A stretch of 64,000 nt of DNA from Pseudobutyrivibrio sp. OR37 (GCF_900113655.1 NZ_FOQF01000015.1:1-64000), one strand, 5' to 3'. Numbered from the stretch's first letter, positions 1 through 7,702 are shown. Notes: generated by a model from the letters alone, not told the origin. Numbers and translations: made by a program.

Positions 1-49
1 TAAAGTGAACCCCTTGTCAAGGACACGGCCAATTCTTTTGGCCGTATTT

Positions 50-967
50 TTATGTCAATGCTGATGGTAACTTATTTGTAACTATGTAATGATAGTACTC
101 GTTAGGAGCCATTCCTTTTAATTGAGACTGATATCTGTCGTTATTATAGTAGTCCATCCAATCAGTTATTCGAAGATTCACATCATCGAACGTTTCCCAA
201 AAAGGGATGTATGGAGCTAGTTCATCTTTCATGTGCCCAAAGAAACTTTCTTGGGGCGCGTTATCCCAGCAATTACCTCTCCTTGACATGGATTGTCTCA
301 GATTCGAATCCTTTATTAGTTCTCTAAATTTCACACTTGTATAGTGACAACCCTGATCTGAATGAATTATCGTGGTAGCTTCTAGTGAATGCAGATGATT
401 TTTGATTAGTATATTTACAGTTTCTAACACAAAATCTACTTCTAATGATTCACTAAGTACAAAGGATAGTACTTGCATGGTAAAAGCATCAATTATTACA
501 GATAGATAGCAAAAGTTTTTTTGTAATCTTATGTAGGTTATATCGGTTAAAAGAACTTGGCGTGGTCCATGGCTCTTAAACTGTCTCTCAACGATGTTGG
601 GAGCTACAACATTTGTTTTTATAGCCTTTGCCATTCGCCTGTAAGGATTAGCTTTTCTAATAGGGCACTTTAGCCCATATTTATTCATGAGCCTAAGTAC
701 TTTTTTATGGTTCATAGGAGTGCCCATCCTATTTAGTCGCATGCAAATGCTACGATATCCCTTTGCATAGCCTCTATAGTCATAGGCAATTTTTATAAGA
801 GCAAAATCTTCCCTATCCTTTAGTTCCTTATTGTACCGTTTTTGTGCTCCATCCTCTGATATATATCGATAATAACCAGAACGAGATACTCCTGCTAGAG
901 AGCATAGTTCTTTTACATCAAGATTGTTATATTCAGATTCGAGTTCTTTTTTTATGGCTTCGAACAC
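50..967 (-). CDS. IS3-family transposase orfB (DDE integrase core)
   Basis: This 305-residue protein is the catalytic half of an IS3-family transposase, which cuts and joins the element ends. An HTH_21-like N-terminus is followed by an rve integrase core. The three acidic catalytic positions are visible: Asp in LLTDITYI, Asp in IIHSDQGCHYTS and Glu in NAPQESFFGHMK. It starts at GTG 967, 17 bp after the orfA stop and in the -1 frame relative to orfA. In this family OrfB is often made as an OrfAB frameshift fusion, but I see no classical slippery heptamer before the orfA stop, so separate initiation is possible. Length is normal and nothing looks broken. Confidence 0.93.
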   Translation of the reverse strand: MFEAIKKELESEYNNLDVKELCSLAGVSRSGYYRYISEDGAQKRYNKELKDREDFALIKIAYDYRGYAKGYRSICMRLNRMGTPMNHKKVLRLMNKYGLKCPIRKANPYRRMAKAIKTNVVAPNIVERQFKSHGPRQVLLTDITYIRLQKNFCYLSVIIDAFTMQVLSFVLSESLEVDFVLETVNILIKNHLHSLEATTIIHSDQGCHYTSVKFRELIKDSNLRQSMSRRGNCWDNAPQESFFGHMKDELAPYIPFWETFDDVNLRITDWMDYYNNDRYQSQLKGMAPNEYYHYIVTNKLPSALT

Positions 968-984
968 TAAATATTTTTTATTTT

Positions 985-1422
985 TTAAACCTCCGGTGGA
1001 TGCAAGGTATTTGAAATTTTTTTTAAAAATTCAACTTGCTGTTCTAGATGGACTACTCTGCTTTGGAGCTCTTTTAATGATGTTGAAGTCCTTTGACTAT
1101 CCAAATCTTTTTCTGCAAAAGCTTTGATTCTTTCTGCTTGAGATAAGCCTTTAGGAGGTTGTAAACCTTCTGGTGATGCTGCCTCAACTAAAATCCTTTT
1201 TCGAAGATGATCTATAAATGGACGGGAAAACATTTTAGGATCATATCCAGCTGCCTTCAGTATCTTCGGACAAGTCATTCCTGGCTTATATACTTGAGAC
1301 ATAAAAAACTCTTTAAAAGCTAATGTGAAAGTTAGCCTATATGGGGTAACAGAGTGAGTGTATGGATTCTGTTCAAGTATGCTAATTTGTTCATCTGAGT
1401 AAACACGTTCTTTCTTCTTCAT
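985..1422 (-). CDS. IS3-family transposase orfA (helix-turn-helix, coiled coil)
   Basis: This 145-residue protein is the DNA-binding partner of orfB. The N-terminal half resembles the HTH_Tnp type that recognises the element ends. The C-terminal half (about residues 105-140) has heptad-like hydrophobic spacing ending in LQSRVVHLEQQVEFLKK, a probable leucine-zipper dimerisation segment as in other IS3 OrfA proteins. It reads in the same direction as orfB and directly precedes it. The reading is intact, so the element could be active. Confidence 0.88.
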   Translation of the reverse strand: MKKKERVYSDEQISILEQNPYTHSVTPYRLTFTLAFKEFFMSQVYKPGMTCPKILKAAGYDPKMFSRPFIDHLRKRILVEAASPEGLQPPKGLSQAERIKAFAEKDLDSQRTSTSLKELQSRVVHLEQQVEFLKKISNTLHPPEV

Positions 1423-1472
1423 AAAAATTATCCTTCCATTGCTAATTATATCAGCAATTGACTGCCAAATCT

Positions 1473-1835
1473 GTGTCCACTATTGGTTTTCTAATCTTTA
1501 TGAAGATAAAATCCATAGTAAAATGTGTCCACATTATGGATTCATTACAAAAAATACTTCCTAATTATTTATTAACGTGTCCACTCTATGGGGTCCATTT
1601 TAAAATATTTTTCATCCCAAATACCAAAATCTTACCTATGGGATGCATTACGCTGAAAATTATCTAAAACTCATGCATCCCTAAATCTCAAAAAGGACTA
1701 TGGGATGCATTTTTCTATAATCTTCTCTAAAGCTATGCATCCCAAAAACAAAAAATCACATTTGGGATGCATAGTTCCAAAACAGACTCCATTATCATTC
1801 ATCCCAAGTCTATAAGTTTCCTATCTGGGATGCAT
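1473..1835 (+). repeat. Periodic array of short inverted repeats upstream of an Abi/HEPN gene (candidate structured ncRNA)
   Basis: The forward word GGGATGCAT occurs at 1640, 1702, 1764 and 1827. The reverse word ATGCATCCC occurs at 1673 and 1735, with a one-mismatch copy at 1797. The period is 62 bp (63 for the last step). Forward and reverse words are always 24 nt apart, and linkers between units are 20-21 nt. Loops and linkers differ in sequence. Three further units with a 52-bp period (GTGTCCAC then a TATGG-like word) start at 1473, 1525 and 1577. As RNA this would be a row of hairpins with 9-bp stems and 24-nt variable loops. There is no long open frame across it. It fills most of the 530-bp gap between the IS and the Abi gene. 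The first 52-bp unit could instead be the IS end. Confidence 0.8.
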
Positions 1836-1954
1836 TTCTCTCTCTAGCACTATCCGTTTGTTTTTTTTACTGATGTTTAAATTGTTGGTAATCGTATTTT
1901 CATAAATTTAAAGCTCCTTTCATCATTTACTTTTAATTAAAATAATCAAATGGT

Positions 1955-2959
1955 ATGATTATATGGAAATCATATTGGGAGGATATTACTACGAGTAATC
2001 TATTAAACAAGCCAAAGCTTACATCTCTTCAGCTCATAGAAAAAATGCGTGATGAAAAAGGTATCACCTTTAATATTATGTCTGAATCTGATGCCGAAAA
2101 ATATCTACGCGAATCAAATAATTATCTTCGCACCGCAGCTTATAGAAAAAATTTTTCAAAACATTCTTCCGGTGAGCAGGAAGGTAAATACATAGATTTA
2201 GATTTTGCTTATCTTGCAGAACTTTCTTCTTTAGATATGCATCTGCGAGAAATTCTTTTCGATATGTGCGTAGATGTTGAGCATGCGCTCAAAGTATCAT
2301 TAGTTACAGATATTGAGGATAATCCTCAAGAAAATGGTTATAATATCGTAACTAAGTTTTTAGCAGCATATCCTCACATTGAATCAGGTATTGCCTACAA
2401 ATCAGGAAGTGCTTTTACTGGTGGACTTATTGATAAATACTTTTCTATAGATAAATCCAGCGGAAGTCCAAAAGTAACAAATATTGATTGTCCTGCTTGG
2501 GTTCTTACAGAACTTTTAAGTTTTGCAGATTTTGTATGTTTCTATAATTACTACTATTCAAGTTATGGGCTACAAAATCAGCTCAAGTACAACATAATTA
2601 ATCCTGTAAGGAATTTAAGAAATGCATGTGGACATAATACTTGCTTACTTTTAGATTTACGTCCTCAGATTGGTACAACTAAACCCAATACAACTATTTC
2701 AAAATATCTATCTACTATTCCATCAATCGGAAAACGAGAACGTCAAAAAAAGCTCTCATGTAGACCAATATTTGAAATCTGTTGTTTGATTTATGCTCAC
2801 AATATTTATGTCTCAAAAAGTGTAAGAACAAGGCAGTTTAATAGACTCAAAGATTTTATTCATGGTCGAATGGTTAAGAATTCTTCATACTTTAAAAACA
2901 ATCTTTCCATTTCAACAACTATGGATTTTTTGACAAAACTCATTGACGCCACCATTTAA
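1955..2959 (+). CDS. Abi_2 (AbiD/AbiF) family abortive-infection protein with HEPN-type motif
   Basis: This 334-residue protein matches the Abi_2 family: LTSLQLIEKM near the N-terminus, then a NYLRTAAYRKNF block (residues 56-67), then an alpha-helical middle. At residues 222-227 it has RNACGH, the R-x4-H motif of HEPN ribonucleases. Members are tied to phage abortive infection and probably act as RNases. It is the only plus-strand gene of the mobile region except 5136, it directly follows the inverted-repeat array, and it has its own terminator at 3008. The start is uncertain: ATG 1955 has no clear ribosome-binding site, while GGGAGG at 1977-1982 lies inside the frame. The family Leu/Lys-Pro block would still be complete if translation began about 13 codons later at a non-ATG codon. 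Confidence 0.82.
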   Translation: MIIWKSYWEDITTSNLLNKPKLTSLQLIEKMRDEKGITFNIMSESDAEKYLRESNNYLRTAAYRKNFSKHSSGEQEGKYIDLDFAYLAELSSLDMHLREILFDMCVDVEHALKVSLVTDIEDNPQENGYNIVTKFLAAYPHIESGIAYKSGSAFTGGLIDKYFSIDKSSGSPKVTNIDCPAWVLTELLSFADFVCFYNYYYSSYGLQNQLKYNIINPVRNLRNACGHNTCLLLDLRPQIGTTKPNTTISKYLSTIPSIGKRERQKKLSCRPIFEICCLIYAHNIYVSKSVRTRQFNRLKDFIHGRMVKNSSYFKNNLSISTTMDFLTKLIDATI

Positions 2960-3007
2960 ACTGTTTATACTATAGTTAACATCAAATAAACCTTTGGGTT
3001 TTTGTAA

Positions 3008-3040
3008 GGTCGTTGCTAATGGCAATGGCCTATTTTTTTT
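3008..3040 (+). terminator. Intrinsic terminator of the Abi gene
   Basis: A 9-bp stem (3008-3016 with 3022-3030, two G-U pairs) and a 5-nt loop are followed by TATTTTTTTT. It lies 49 bp past the Abi stop codon on the same strand. Confidence 0.85.
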
Positions 3041-3044
3041 GAGG

Positions 3045-3081
3045 AAAAAGCTGGCTACATCTCTGCAACCAGCTTTCTATG
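3045..3081 (-). terminator. Intrinsic terminator facing the maff2 remnant
   Basis: AAGCTGG at about 3047 and CCAGCTT at about 3075 form a stem; on the minus strand it is followed by TTTTTCC. It lies just past the maff2 3' fragment and would end minus-strand transcription leaving the ICE, back to back with the Abi terminator. Confidence 0.6.
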
Positions 3082-3112
3082 TCCTCCATATTTAGTTTTT
3101 GGAACCGTTTAA

Positions 3113-3204
3113 ATTAGAATAAGCCTGCAAGTAGTGGGATGAGCTGTGTGCCGATGAGGGCAACACCACCGCCAGCCATGGGCTGCTTCATTCCCTGCGA
3201 CTTT
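3113..3204 (-). pseudogene. maff2 gene, 3' fragment (separated from its 5' part by an 11-kb insertion)
   Basis: Translating the minus strand from 3204 gives KSQGMKQPMAGGGVALIG, then TQLIPLLAGLF and a stop at 3113. This is the C-terminal half of the Maff2 family, a small two-helix membrane protein encoded in conjugative modules. The matching N-terminal half is at 14367-14624 and ends in GYGNDNPGA exactly where this piece should begin. The two halves join in frame (GA then KSQG) if the segment between them is removed. I infer that the serine-recombinase element inserted here. Confidence 0.85.
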
Positions 3205-3227
3205 GCTTATGTGTGATAAAGAAGCAA
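3205..3227 (+). repeat. Left terminal inverted repeat of the tet(W) element
   Basis: GCTTATGTGTGATAAAGAAG followed by CAA. It matches the complement of 14359-14381 at 19 of 23 bases and sits exactly at the left maff2 junction. Confidence 0.8.
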
Positions 3228-3252
3228 TAGAAGTGCAAAAAATTTTGCCGTT

Positions 3253-3285
3253 CCTATCCGACACTTGGCCATTGTGTCGGATAGG
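3253..3285 (-). terminator. Terminator of the serine recombinase gene
   Basis: A perfect 12-bp inverted repeat (3253-3264 with 3274-3285, core CCTATCCGACAC) has a 9-nt loop. On the minus strand it is followed, after a few bases, by ATTTTTTG. It lies 9 bp past the recombinase stop codon. Confidence 0.75.
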
Positions 3286-3293
3286 TCGGGCGG

Positions 3294-4910
3294 TTATTCG
3301 GGCAAGTCAATCTTGCCGACAAAGCTGTAATAAATCTCAATGTCCTGCCTGCGGGTGCCGTTCTCATCATAGCTGCACTCATGCACCACAATTTTCTCGA
3401 TCATTTCCCGCAAGAGAGTGGGGGTCAGTTCTTCAAAGGCAAGGTGCTTGCGGACAATGCCCATAAATTTCTCGGCGTTGACGGTAGCTGCCTGTGACTT
3501 GTCCAGTTCGGCTTGCAGGGCGGCGGCTCTCTTTTTCAGCTCCGCTTGCTCGGCTTCGTAGTCAGCCGACAGTTCCATGAAACGCTCATCGCTGATTTTG
3601 CCGTTTACATTGTCCTCATACAGCCGCTTGATAATGCGGCTGATTTCAGAAATGCGTTCCTGCGCCTGTTCAAGCTGCTTGATGGCTGCGGCGGTCTTTC
3701 GCTTGCCGCCGATCTCGTTCTGCTGGACAAGTAGTTTCACAAACCGGCTCTCATGCTTGGCTGCGTATTCGGTCACTTGCCGGAGATTTGCCAGGACACC
3801 AGCGGTCAACAGATCGGTGCGGATAAAGTGCGCCGTACAGTTGCGGGTGCGCTTCTTGTAGCTGCCGCAGATGTAGCAGTCCTGTTTGCGGTCTTTGTTC
3901 TGATACCGCTGCTGATACAGCACATGGCCGCAGTCGGCGCAGAACAAAATCCCGGAGAACAGCCCCACTTCATCGTAGCGGTTCGGGCGTTTGCGCTGTT
4001 TGCGTAACTCCTGCACCCGTTCCCATGTTTCCTTGTCGATGATCGGCTCATGGTGGTTCTCGAAAATGGCCTGCTTCTCGACGGGGTTCTCTATGCTGTG
4101 CTTGACCTTATAAGAAGGCTTTTCCGTTTTGAAGTTCACCAGACATCCGGTGTACTCTCGGTTTTCGAGGATATGAACGACGGTGTTGGTCGCCCATTTG
4201 CACTCATAGCCTGGGTGATAACGGCGGGTGCTGCCTGTCCGCTGATATTCCAGCGTCCCCGGCGTGGGGATTTGCTGCTCCGTCAGCATACGGGCAATCT
4301 TGGTCGGGCCGTTCCCGGCAAGGCAAAGCTGGTAAATCTGCTGCACCACCGGGGCGGCTTCCTCGTCTATAATAAAATTCTCGTCCTCGTCCATCACATA
4401 GCCGTAAACCGGCTTGCTGGTAACAGGCTTGCCGCTCATGCCTTTTGACTTTTTCACTGCCTTGATTTTCTTGCTCGTATCTCTCACCAGCCATTCATTG
4501 AACAGATTTCGCAGCGGGGTAAAATCGTTGTCCATGCCCTCGCTGGCACTGTCCACATTATCGTTGACAGCGATAAAACGCACACCCTTTTGAGGGAACA
4601 GCATTTCCGTGTAAAACCCTACCTGCAAGTAGTTTCGCCCTAACCGGCTCATGTCCTTGACGATGACCGTACCCACTTTCCCGGCTTCAATGTCCGCAAG
4701 CATGGCTTGAAATCCGGGCCGCTGGAAGTTCGCGCCGGAAAAACCGTCGTCGGTGTACCAGCGCAGATTGGTAAAGCCGTTCTGTTTTGCGTAGGTTTCG
4801 AGTATCCTTTTTTGGTTCGATATGGAATTACTCTCGCCTTGCAATTCATCCTCGTGGGACAATCTCGGATAAAGGGCGGTAATGAGGTTTTGGGTGGCTT
4901 GTCTTAACAT
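3294..4910 (-). CDS. Large serine recombinase (TnpX/TndX type)
   Basis: This 538-residue site-specific recombinase should excise and integrate the surrounding element through a circular form. The N-terminal resolvase domain has the catalytic serine in YPRLSHEDE (residues 14-22) and the downstream VKDMSRLGRNYLQVG helix. A recombinase domain follows. A zinc ribbon comes next (CADCGH near residue 326, CYIC near 346). A coiled-coil segment near 410-480 (IKQLEQAQERISEISRII) is typical of large serine recombinases. Length fits the family. The start has GGAGG 6 bp upstream. It is the last gene before the element's left end, the usual place for the recombinase. The hairpin at 4944-4969 lies just upstream and may affect its expression. 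Confidence 0.95.
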   Translation of the reverse strand: MLRQATQNLITALYPRLSHEDELQGESNSISNQKRILETYAKQNGFTNLRWYTDDGFSGANFQRPGFQAMLADIEAGKVGTVIVKDMSRLGRNYLQVGFYTEMLFPQKGVRFIAVNDNVDSASEGMDNDFTPLRNLFNEWLVRDTSKKIKAVKKSKGMSGKPVTSKPVYGYVMDEDENFIIDEEAAPVVQQIYQLCLAGNGPTKIARMLTEQQIPTPGTLEYQRTGSTRRYHPGYECKWATNTVVHILENREYTGCLVNFKTEKPSYKVKHSIENPVEKQAIFENHHEPIIDKETWERVQELRKQRKRPNRYDEVGLFSGILFCADCGHVLYQQRYQNKDRKQDCYICGSYKKRTRNCTAHFIRTDLLTAGVLANLRQVTEYAAKHESRFVKLLVQQNEIGGKRKTAAAIKQLEQAQERISEISRIIKRLYEDNVNGKISDERFMELSADYEAEQAELKKRAAALQAELDKSQAATVNAEKFMGIVRKHLAFEELTPTLLREMIEKIVVHECSYDENGTRRQDIEIYYSFVGKIDLPE

Positions 4911-4943
4911 AAAATCCTCCGTTTCCGACAGCCAGCCCCACTA

Positions 4944-4969
4944 TTCCGTGGTTTCATTGTACCACGGAA
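4944..4969. promoter_or_regulatory. Perfect inverted repeat upstream of the recombinase gene
   Basis: TTCCGTGGT (4944-4952) and ACCACGGAA (4961-4969) form a 9-bp dyad with an 8-nt centre, extended by partly complementary GC-rich flanks. It sits between the recombinase start (4910) and a divergent small gene. It could be an operator or a leader hairpin; the role is an inference. Confidence 0.45.
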
Positions 4970-5135
4970 CGGCGGGGGCTGTACAGCGGCAAAAGCGTTA
5001 AATTTGCTTCTTTACAGCTTTTCAATTTTCCGATTTTTATGGTATGGGTTGTCGTCCCATATTTGCAGTAGAAAAGTTCATAACTCCGTGGTATACTCTG
5101 ATTTAACAAAAAAATCAGAAGTTAAAGGAGAAAAC

Positions 5136-5336
5136 ATGAAGTATACAATAGATGAATTAACCGCGGCCAAAAGGCAAATTGATTCAACTCTGCACAAGCT
5201 AAGAGAAACAGTAAAAACATTTGAATCAAAGGATAATTCCGAGCGTTATAAATCACAAATCACATTGGCAAAGAGAAGAATAAAAGCCTTTGAAATTGCA
5301 AATTATTTTATAGAGAATGAGATTAAGAATTGCTAA
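5136..5336 (+). CDS. Small helical protein of unknown function, divergent from the recombinase
   Basis: This 66-residue protein is on the strand opposite to its neighbours. ATG 5136 has a strong site, AAAGGAG at 5124-5130, 5 bp upstream. A possible -10 (TATACT, 5092-5097) precedes it without a convincing -35, and a terminator follows at 5358-5388, so this is a self-contained unit. The sequence is almost wholly charged and helical (TAAKRQIDSTLHKLRETV), suggesting a coiled coil. No membrane segment or signal peptide is seen. I do not recognise the family. Its place beside the recombinase would suit a small regulator, but that is only context. Confidence 0.65.
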   Translation: MKYTIDELTAAKRQIDSTLHKLRETVKTFESKDNSERYKSQITLAKRRIKAFEIANYFIENEIKNC

Positions 5337-5357
5337 AGCACTTCCGATTTTCGTTCC

Positions 5358-5388
5358 AGCGGTCATGCTCCCTGGCATGGCCGCTTTT
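5358..5388 (+). terminator. Terminator after the small divergent gene
   Basis: An 11-bp stem (AGCGGTCATGC with GCATGGCCGCT, one G-U pair) and a 6-nt loop are followed by TTT. It lies 21 bp past the stop of the 66-residue gene. Confidence 0.65.
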
Positions 5389-5400
5389 CCATGCCCCGGT

Positions 5401-5595
5401 TCACGCCGGATAAGTCGGCTCCTGTGTAGCAGCGGCTTCCGCTTCCAGTACCCGCGCCATTTTGTCGGCGGCTGTGGTTGTGGTGTCTTTCTTGAAATAG
5501 CCGGACACGACAAGGACGGAATTGCCCATGCGGATTTCCGTCACACAGTCAGGGCGGCGGGTGGTGCGGGTGTCGTGCTGCTTGTTATCTGCCAT
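5401..5595 (-). CDS. tnpW: TnpW-like transposon protein
   Basis: This 64-residue protein starts at ATG 5595 with AAAGGAG upstream. The sequence (MADNKQHDTRTTRRPDCVTE, then IRMGNSVLVVSGYFKKD and an Ala/Thr-rich tail) resembles the TnpW proteins of Tn4451-type and related serine-recombinase elements. Its function is unknown. It follows the DnaC-like gene with a 14-bp gap and is probably co-transcribed with it. Family recognition is by sequence pattern only. Confidence 0.75.
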   Translation of the reverse strand: MADNKQHDTRTTRRPDCVTEIRMGNSVLVVSGYFKKDTTTTAADKMARVLEAEAAATQEPTYPA

Positions 5596-5609
5596 AGGCA
5601 ATACTCCTT

Positions 5610-6452
5610 TCAGTCGGTAATCAGTTTCTTCATGCTCTCCATTTTCCGCTTGGCGGTTTCCTGCCGGAAGTTGTCGCCGGTAAAGCGTACCGGGACGCAC
5701 ATGGAAAGCAGGCGGTCATAAATCCGGGAATGGGCGGTGTCCTCCGGGTTGTGCAGGTCGTCCAGCGTAAGGTTGGTCGTGACGATCAGCGGCTTGCCGC
5801 TGCGGTAACGGCTGTCAATCACATTGAACACCTGTTCCAGCCCGTATTCCGTCCCGCGTTCCATGCCGAAGTCGTCAAGGATCAGCAGCGGATAACGACA
5901 AAGGCGGGAAATGTACTCGTTGCGCCCCTCAAAGCTGGCGGCAAGGTCATTGAGGATAAGAGCAAAGTTCGTCATGCGGACGGGGATTTCTTTCTCCATG
6001 AGGGCGTTTGCGATACAGCCTGCAAGGTAGCTTTTGCCGGTGCCTACGCCGCCCCAGAACAGGCAGCCGATATTGTCTGTCCGCATATCTTCCCAATGCT
6101 CCACATACCGGCGGGCAAGCCCGGTCTGCGGGTTCCTGCCGTTGTCGTTCTCGAAAGTCCAGTCCCGCATGGTGGGGTCGGTAAAGCCCCGGCGTTTCAG
6201 TTCTTCCACGGTGTCAAGGTGTCTGCGCCGCTTTTCGGCGGCTTCCCGTTCCTCGCGGGCGGTTCTCTGGCAGTCGCACTCTGCCGGGTGGCGGTCGCGC
6301 CCGAAGATAGCGGCCTTATCCGGCGCAAAATAGGCTTCTTTCGGCTTGCGGCACTTGCCGCAGTACAGTAAACCGTCCTCGCCGGTGTAGTCCTCCGGCT
6401 CCGGGATGGTGGTCGTCATATTCTCCAAAACCGCGTTGATTTCATTCTTCAT
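5610..6452 (-). CDS. DnaC/IstB-like AAA+ ATP-binding protein (helicase loader)
   Basis: This 280-residue AAA+ protein probably loads a replicative helicase during replication of the excised element. The N-terminal third has a zinc-finger-like Cys cluster (CGKCRKPKE, later CDCQRT). The ATPase has Walker A GGVGTGKS and Walker B LLILDDFG, then TTNL as sensor 1. I start it at ATG 6452 rather than the upstream in-frame codon at 6473, because AAGGAGGG lies 8 bp before 6452 and this gives a 4-bp ATGA overlap with the RepA-like gene, implying translational coupling. Confidence 0.9.
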   Translation of the reverse strand: MKNEINAVLENMTTTIPEPEDYTGEDGLLYCGKCRKPKEAYFAPDKAAIFGRDRHPAECDCQRTAREEREAAEKRRRHLDTVEELKRRGFTDPTMRDWTFENDNGRNPQTGLARRYVEHWEDMRTDNIGCLFWGGVGTGKSYLAGCIANALMEKEIPVRMTNFALILNDLAASFEGRNEYISRLCRYPLLILDDFGMERGTEYGLEQVFNVIDSRYRSGKPLIVTTNLTLDDLHNPEDTAHSRIYDRLLSMCVPVRFTGDNFRQETAKRKMESMKKLITD

Positions 6453-7243
6453 AAACTCTCGCCCTCCTTGCATGAGTAGTCTGGTATGCCCTTTTTAGGG
6501 GCTTCCTTTTTGTCGTTCCCCGCCCATATCCGCAGGGCGGCGGCATAGTTCTGGTAGCTTTTCCCGTTGGCGGCAAGGTAGCGGCTCATTTCCTCGATGA
6601 ACCGTTCCAGCCTGTCAGGGTACTCTGCCTGCAACTCGTCGTATTCGGTCTGTGACAGAAAAATATTTCCATATCGGCCATAGGGCGCGGACGGCCCCCC
6701 ACTCACTCCCTTTGTTTGGCTCTCTGTAAGGTTGTTTATAGTAGTTTGGTTAGGGGACGGTTTTCCGACCATCATAAGGTCGGTTTTCTGACCATCAGTA
6801 GGACGGTTTTCCGGCTCTATGAGGGGCGGACTTCCGGCCATCAGTTGGTCTGAAAACTGTACCTGTGGCACTGGCGGTACTTTGACATAAAGCCGGTTCG
6901 GTGCGGAGAAGCCGCCCCGTTCCCGTTCCAACAGCCCCGCCGTGTCCAGTTCATTAAGCGCCCCCTTGATGGTGGTGCTGCCTTTATCCAGTATTTCTGC
7001 TATCTCCGCGATGGGATAGATAATATAAATCCTGCCCTCGTCGTCCAGCCACTTGTTTTTCTGGGAGAGGGTGGAACGGTCTAACAGCAGCGAATACAGC
7101 AGCTTGGCGGTCTGTGAAATCTCCATTTTCAGCAGGAAACGGGGATACGGCAGATAGGCGGGCAGCCGCGTGTCTGCCCTGATATAATCAGCGATAGGAT
7201 CACCTCCCTGTGTTCGGGTTGATTTTGGCGTATTGTCACGCAT
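6449..7243 (-). CDS. RepA-type replication initiator of the mobilizable element
   Basis: This protein (264 residues from ATG 7243) belongs to the replisome-organiser/RepA N-terminal family. It carries the block ADTRLPAYLPYPRFLLKMEI, then SQTAKLLYSLLLDR and the winged-helix region DEGRIYIIYPIAEIAEILDKG. It probably binds the element origin and recruits the DnaC-like loader encoded next. The same frame extends to a GTG at 7300, but the family signature begins after 7243. A second, divergent copy of the family is encoded by the ICE at 20626-21555, so ICE and nested element carry separate replication initiators. Confidence 0.85.
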   Translation of the reverse strand: MRDNTPKSTRTQGGDPIADYIRADTRLPAYLPYPRFLLKMEISQTAKLLYSLLLDRSTLSQKNKWLDDEGRIYIIYPIAEIAEILDKGSTTIKGALNELDTAGLLERERGGFSAPNRLYVKVPPVPQVQFSDQLMAGSPPLIEPENRPTDGQKTDLMMVGKPSPNQTTINNLTESQTKGVSGGPSAPYGRYGNIFLSQTEYDELQAEYPDRLERFIEEMSRYLAANGKSYQNYAAALRIWAGNDKKEAPKKGIPDYSCKEGESL

Positions 7244-7315
7244 TAAAACGCCGTTTCCGGGGGAAAAGGATAAATGTATCGCGTACCCTTTGACACCCAC
7301 GAAAAAAGCCTTGAT

Positions 7316-7702
7316 TTATGCGGGTTTGAAAGGCTCTAAAGCGTGACATCTCTGCCTTTGTTTCCGCTTTCTCTCGGCGGCTTTGATTTTCTTCATGCGC
7401 CCGGCGCAGTCGGGGCAGTATTTTCCCCGGTTGGATTTGGGGACAAAGGCCGCCCCGCAGACGGCACACCGTTTCCGGCTTCCCCGGCACAAGAGGGCTG
7501 CGGCCAGCTCCCCGTCAAGGGGCAGGACAGCCACACGGAACCAGTGGCACATGAGGGAAAAGGAAATGCTCTGGACGCACACGCAAGGCTCCCCGTCGTC
7601 CAATAGCAGGCAGTTCCCCTCATCGTAGTTACAGCACTCATGTACCAGCCGCCGCGCCCGCCGGTGCTGGCGGTAGTCCATGTGGGGCAGGTTATCGCTC
7701 AT
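7316..7702 (-). CDS. Cysteine-rich VLP-type protein
   Basis: This 128-residue protein has two Cys-containing regions. The N-terminal part carries RARRLVHECCNYDEGNCLLL and CVCVQSISFS. The C-terminal part has a compact zinc finger (CAVCGAAFVP, CPDCAGRMKK) and a basic tail. This matches the Cysteine-rich VLP domain family that accompanies relaxase genes in Firmicutes mobile elements. Molecular function is unknown; nucleic-acid binding is a reasonable guess. Start ATG 7702 overlaps the end of the relaxase gene by 11 bp, so the two are probably co-translated. Confidence 0.82.
   Translation of the reverse strand: MSDNLPHMDYRQHRRARRLVHECCNYDEGNCLLLDDGEPCVCVQSISFSLMCHWFRVAVLPLDGELAAALLCRGSRKRCAVCGAAFVPKSNRGKYCPDCAGRMKKIKAAERKRKQRQRCHALEPFKPA

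Larger units (their letters stand above)
1..1496 (-). mobile_element. IS3-family insertion sequence (IS150-like layout), both ends approximate
   Basis: Two consecutive minus-strand genes (985-1422 and 50-967) have the orfA/orfB arrangement of IS3-family elements. The left end near position 6 (TGAACCCC, then GGACAC at 21-26) is weakly mirrored by GTGTCC at 1473-1478, as expected for imperfect terminal inverted repeats. The left end may lie just outside the window and the right end is not resolved, because GTGTCC recurs at 1525 and 1577. No target duplication could be identified. Confidence 0.7.

Noticed and set aside
967-985. Programmed -1 frameshift joining IS orfA and orfB
   Set aside because: The frames have the right relation, but the orfA stop comes before the A-rich run and no X-XXY-YYZ heptamer is in phase. 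It was left as two genes.
1473-1835. CRISPR array
   Set aside because: The spacing is regular, but the repeated words are only 9 bp and alternate in orientation, the units change from 52 to 62 bp, and no cas gene is nearby. Row-of-hairpins is the better description.
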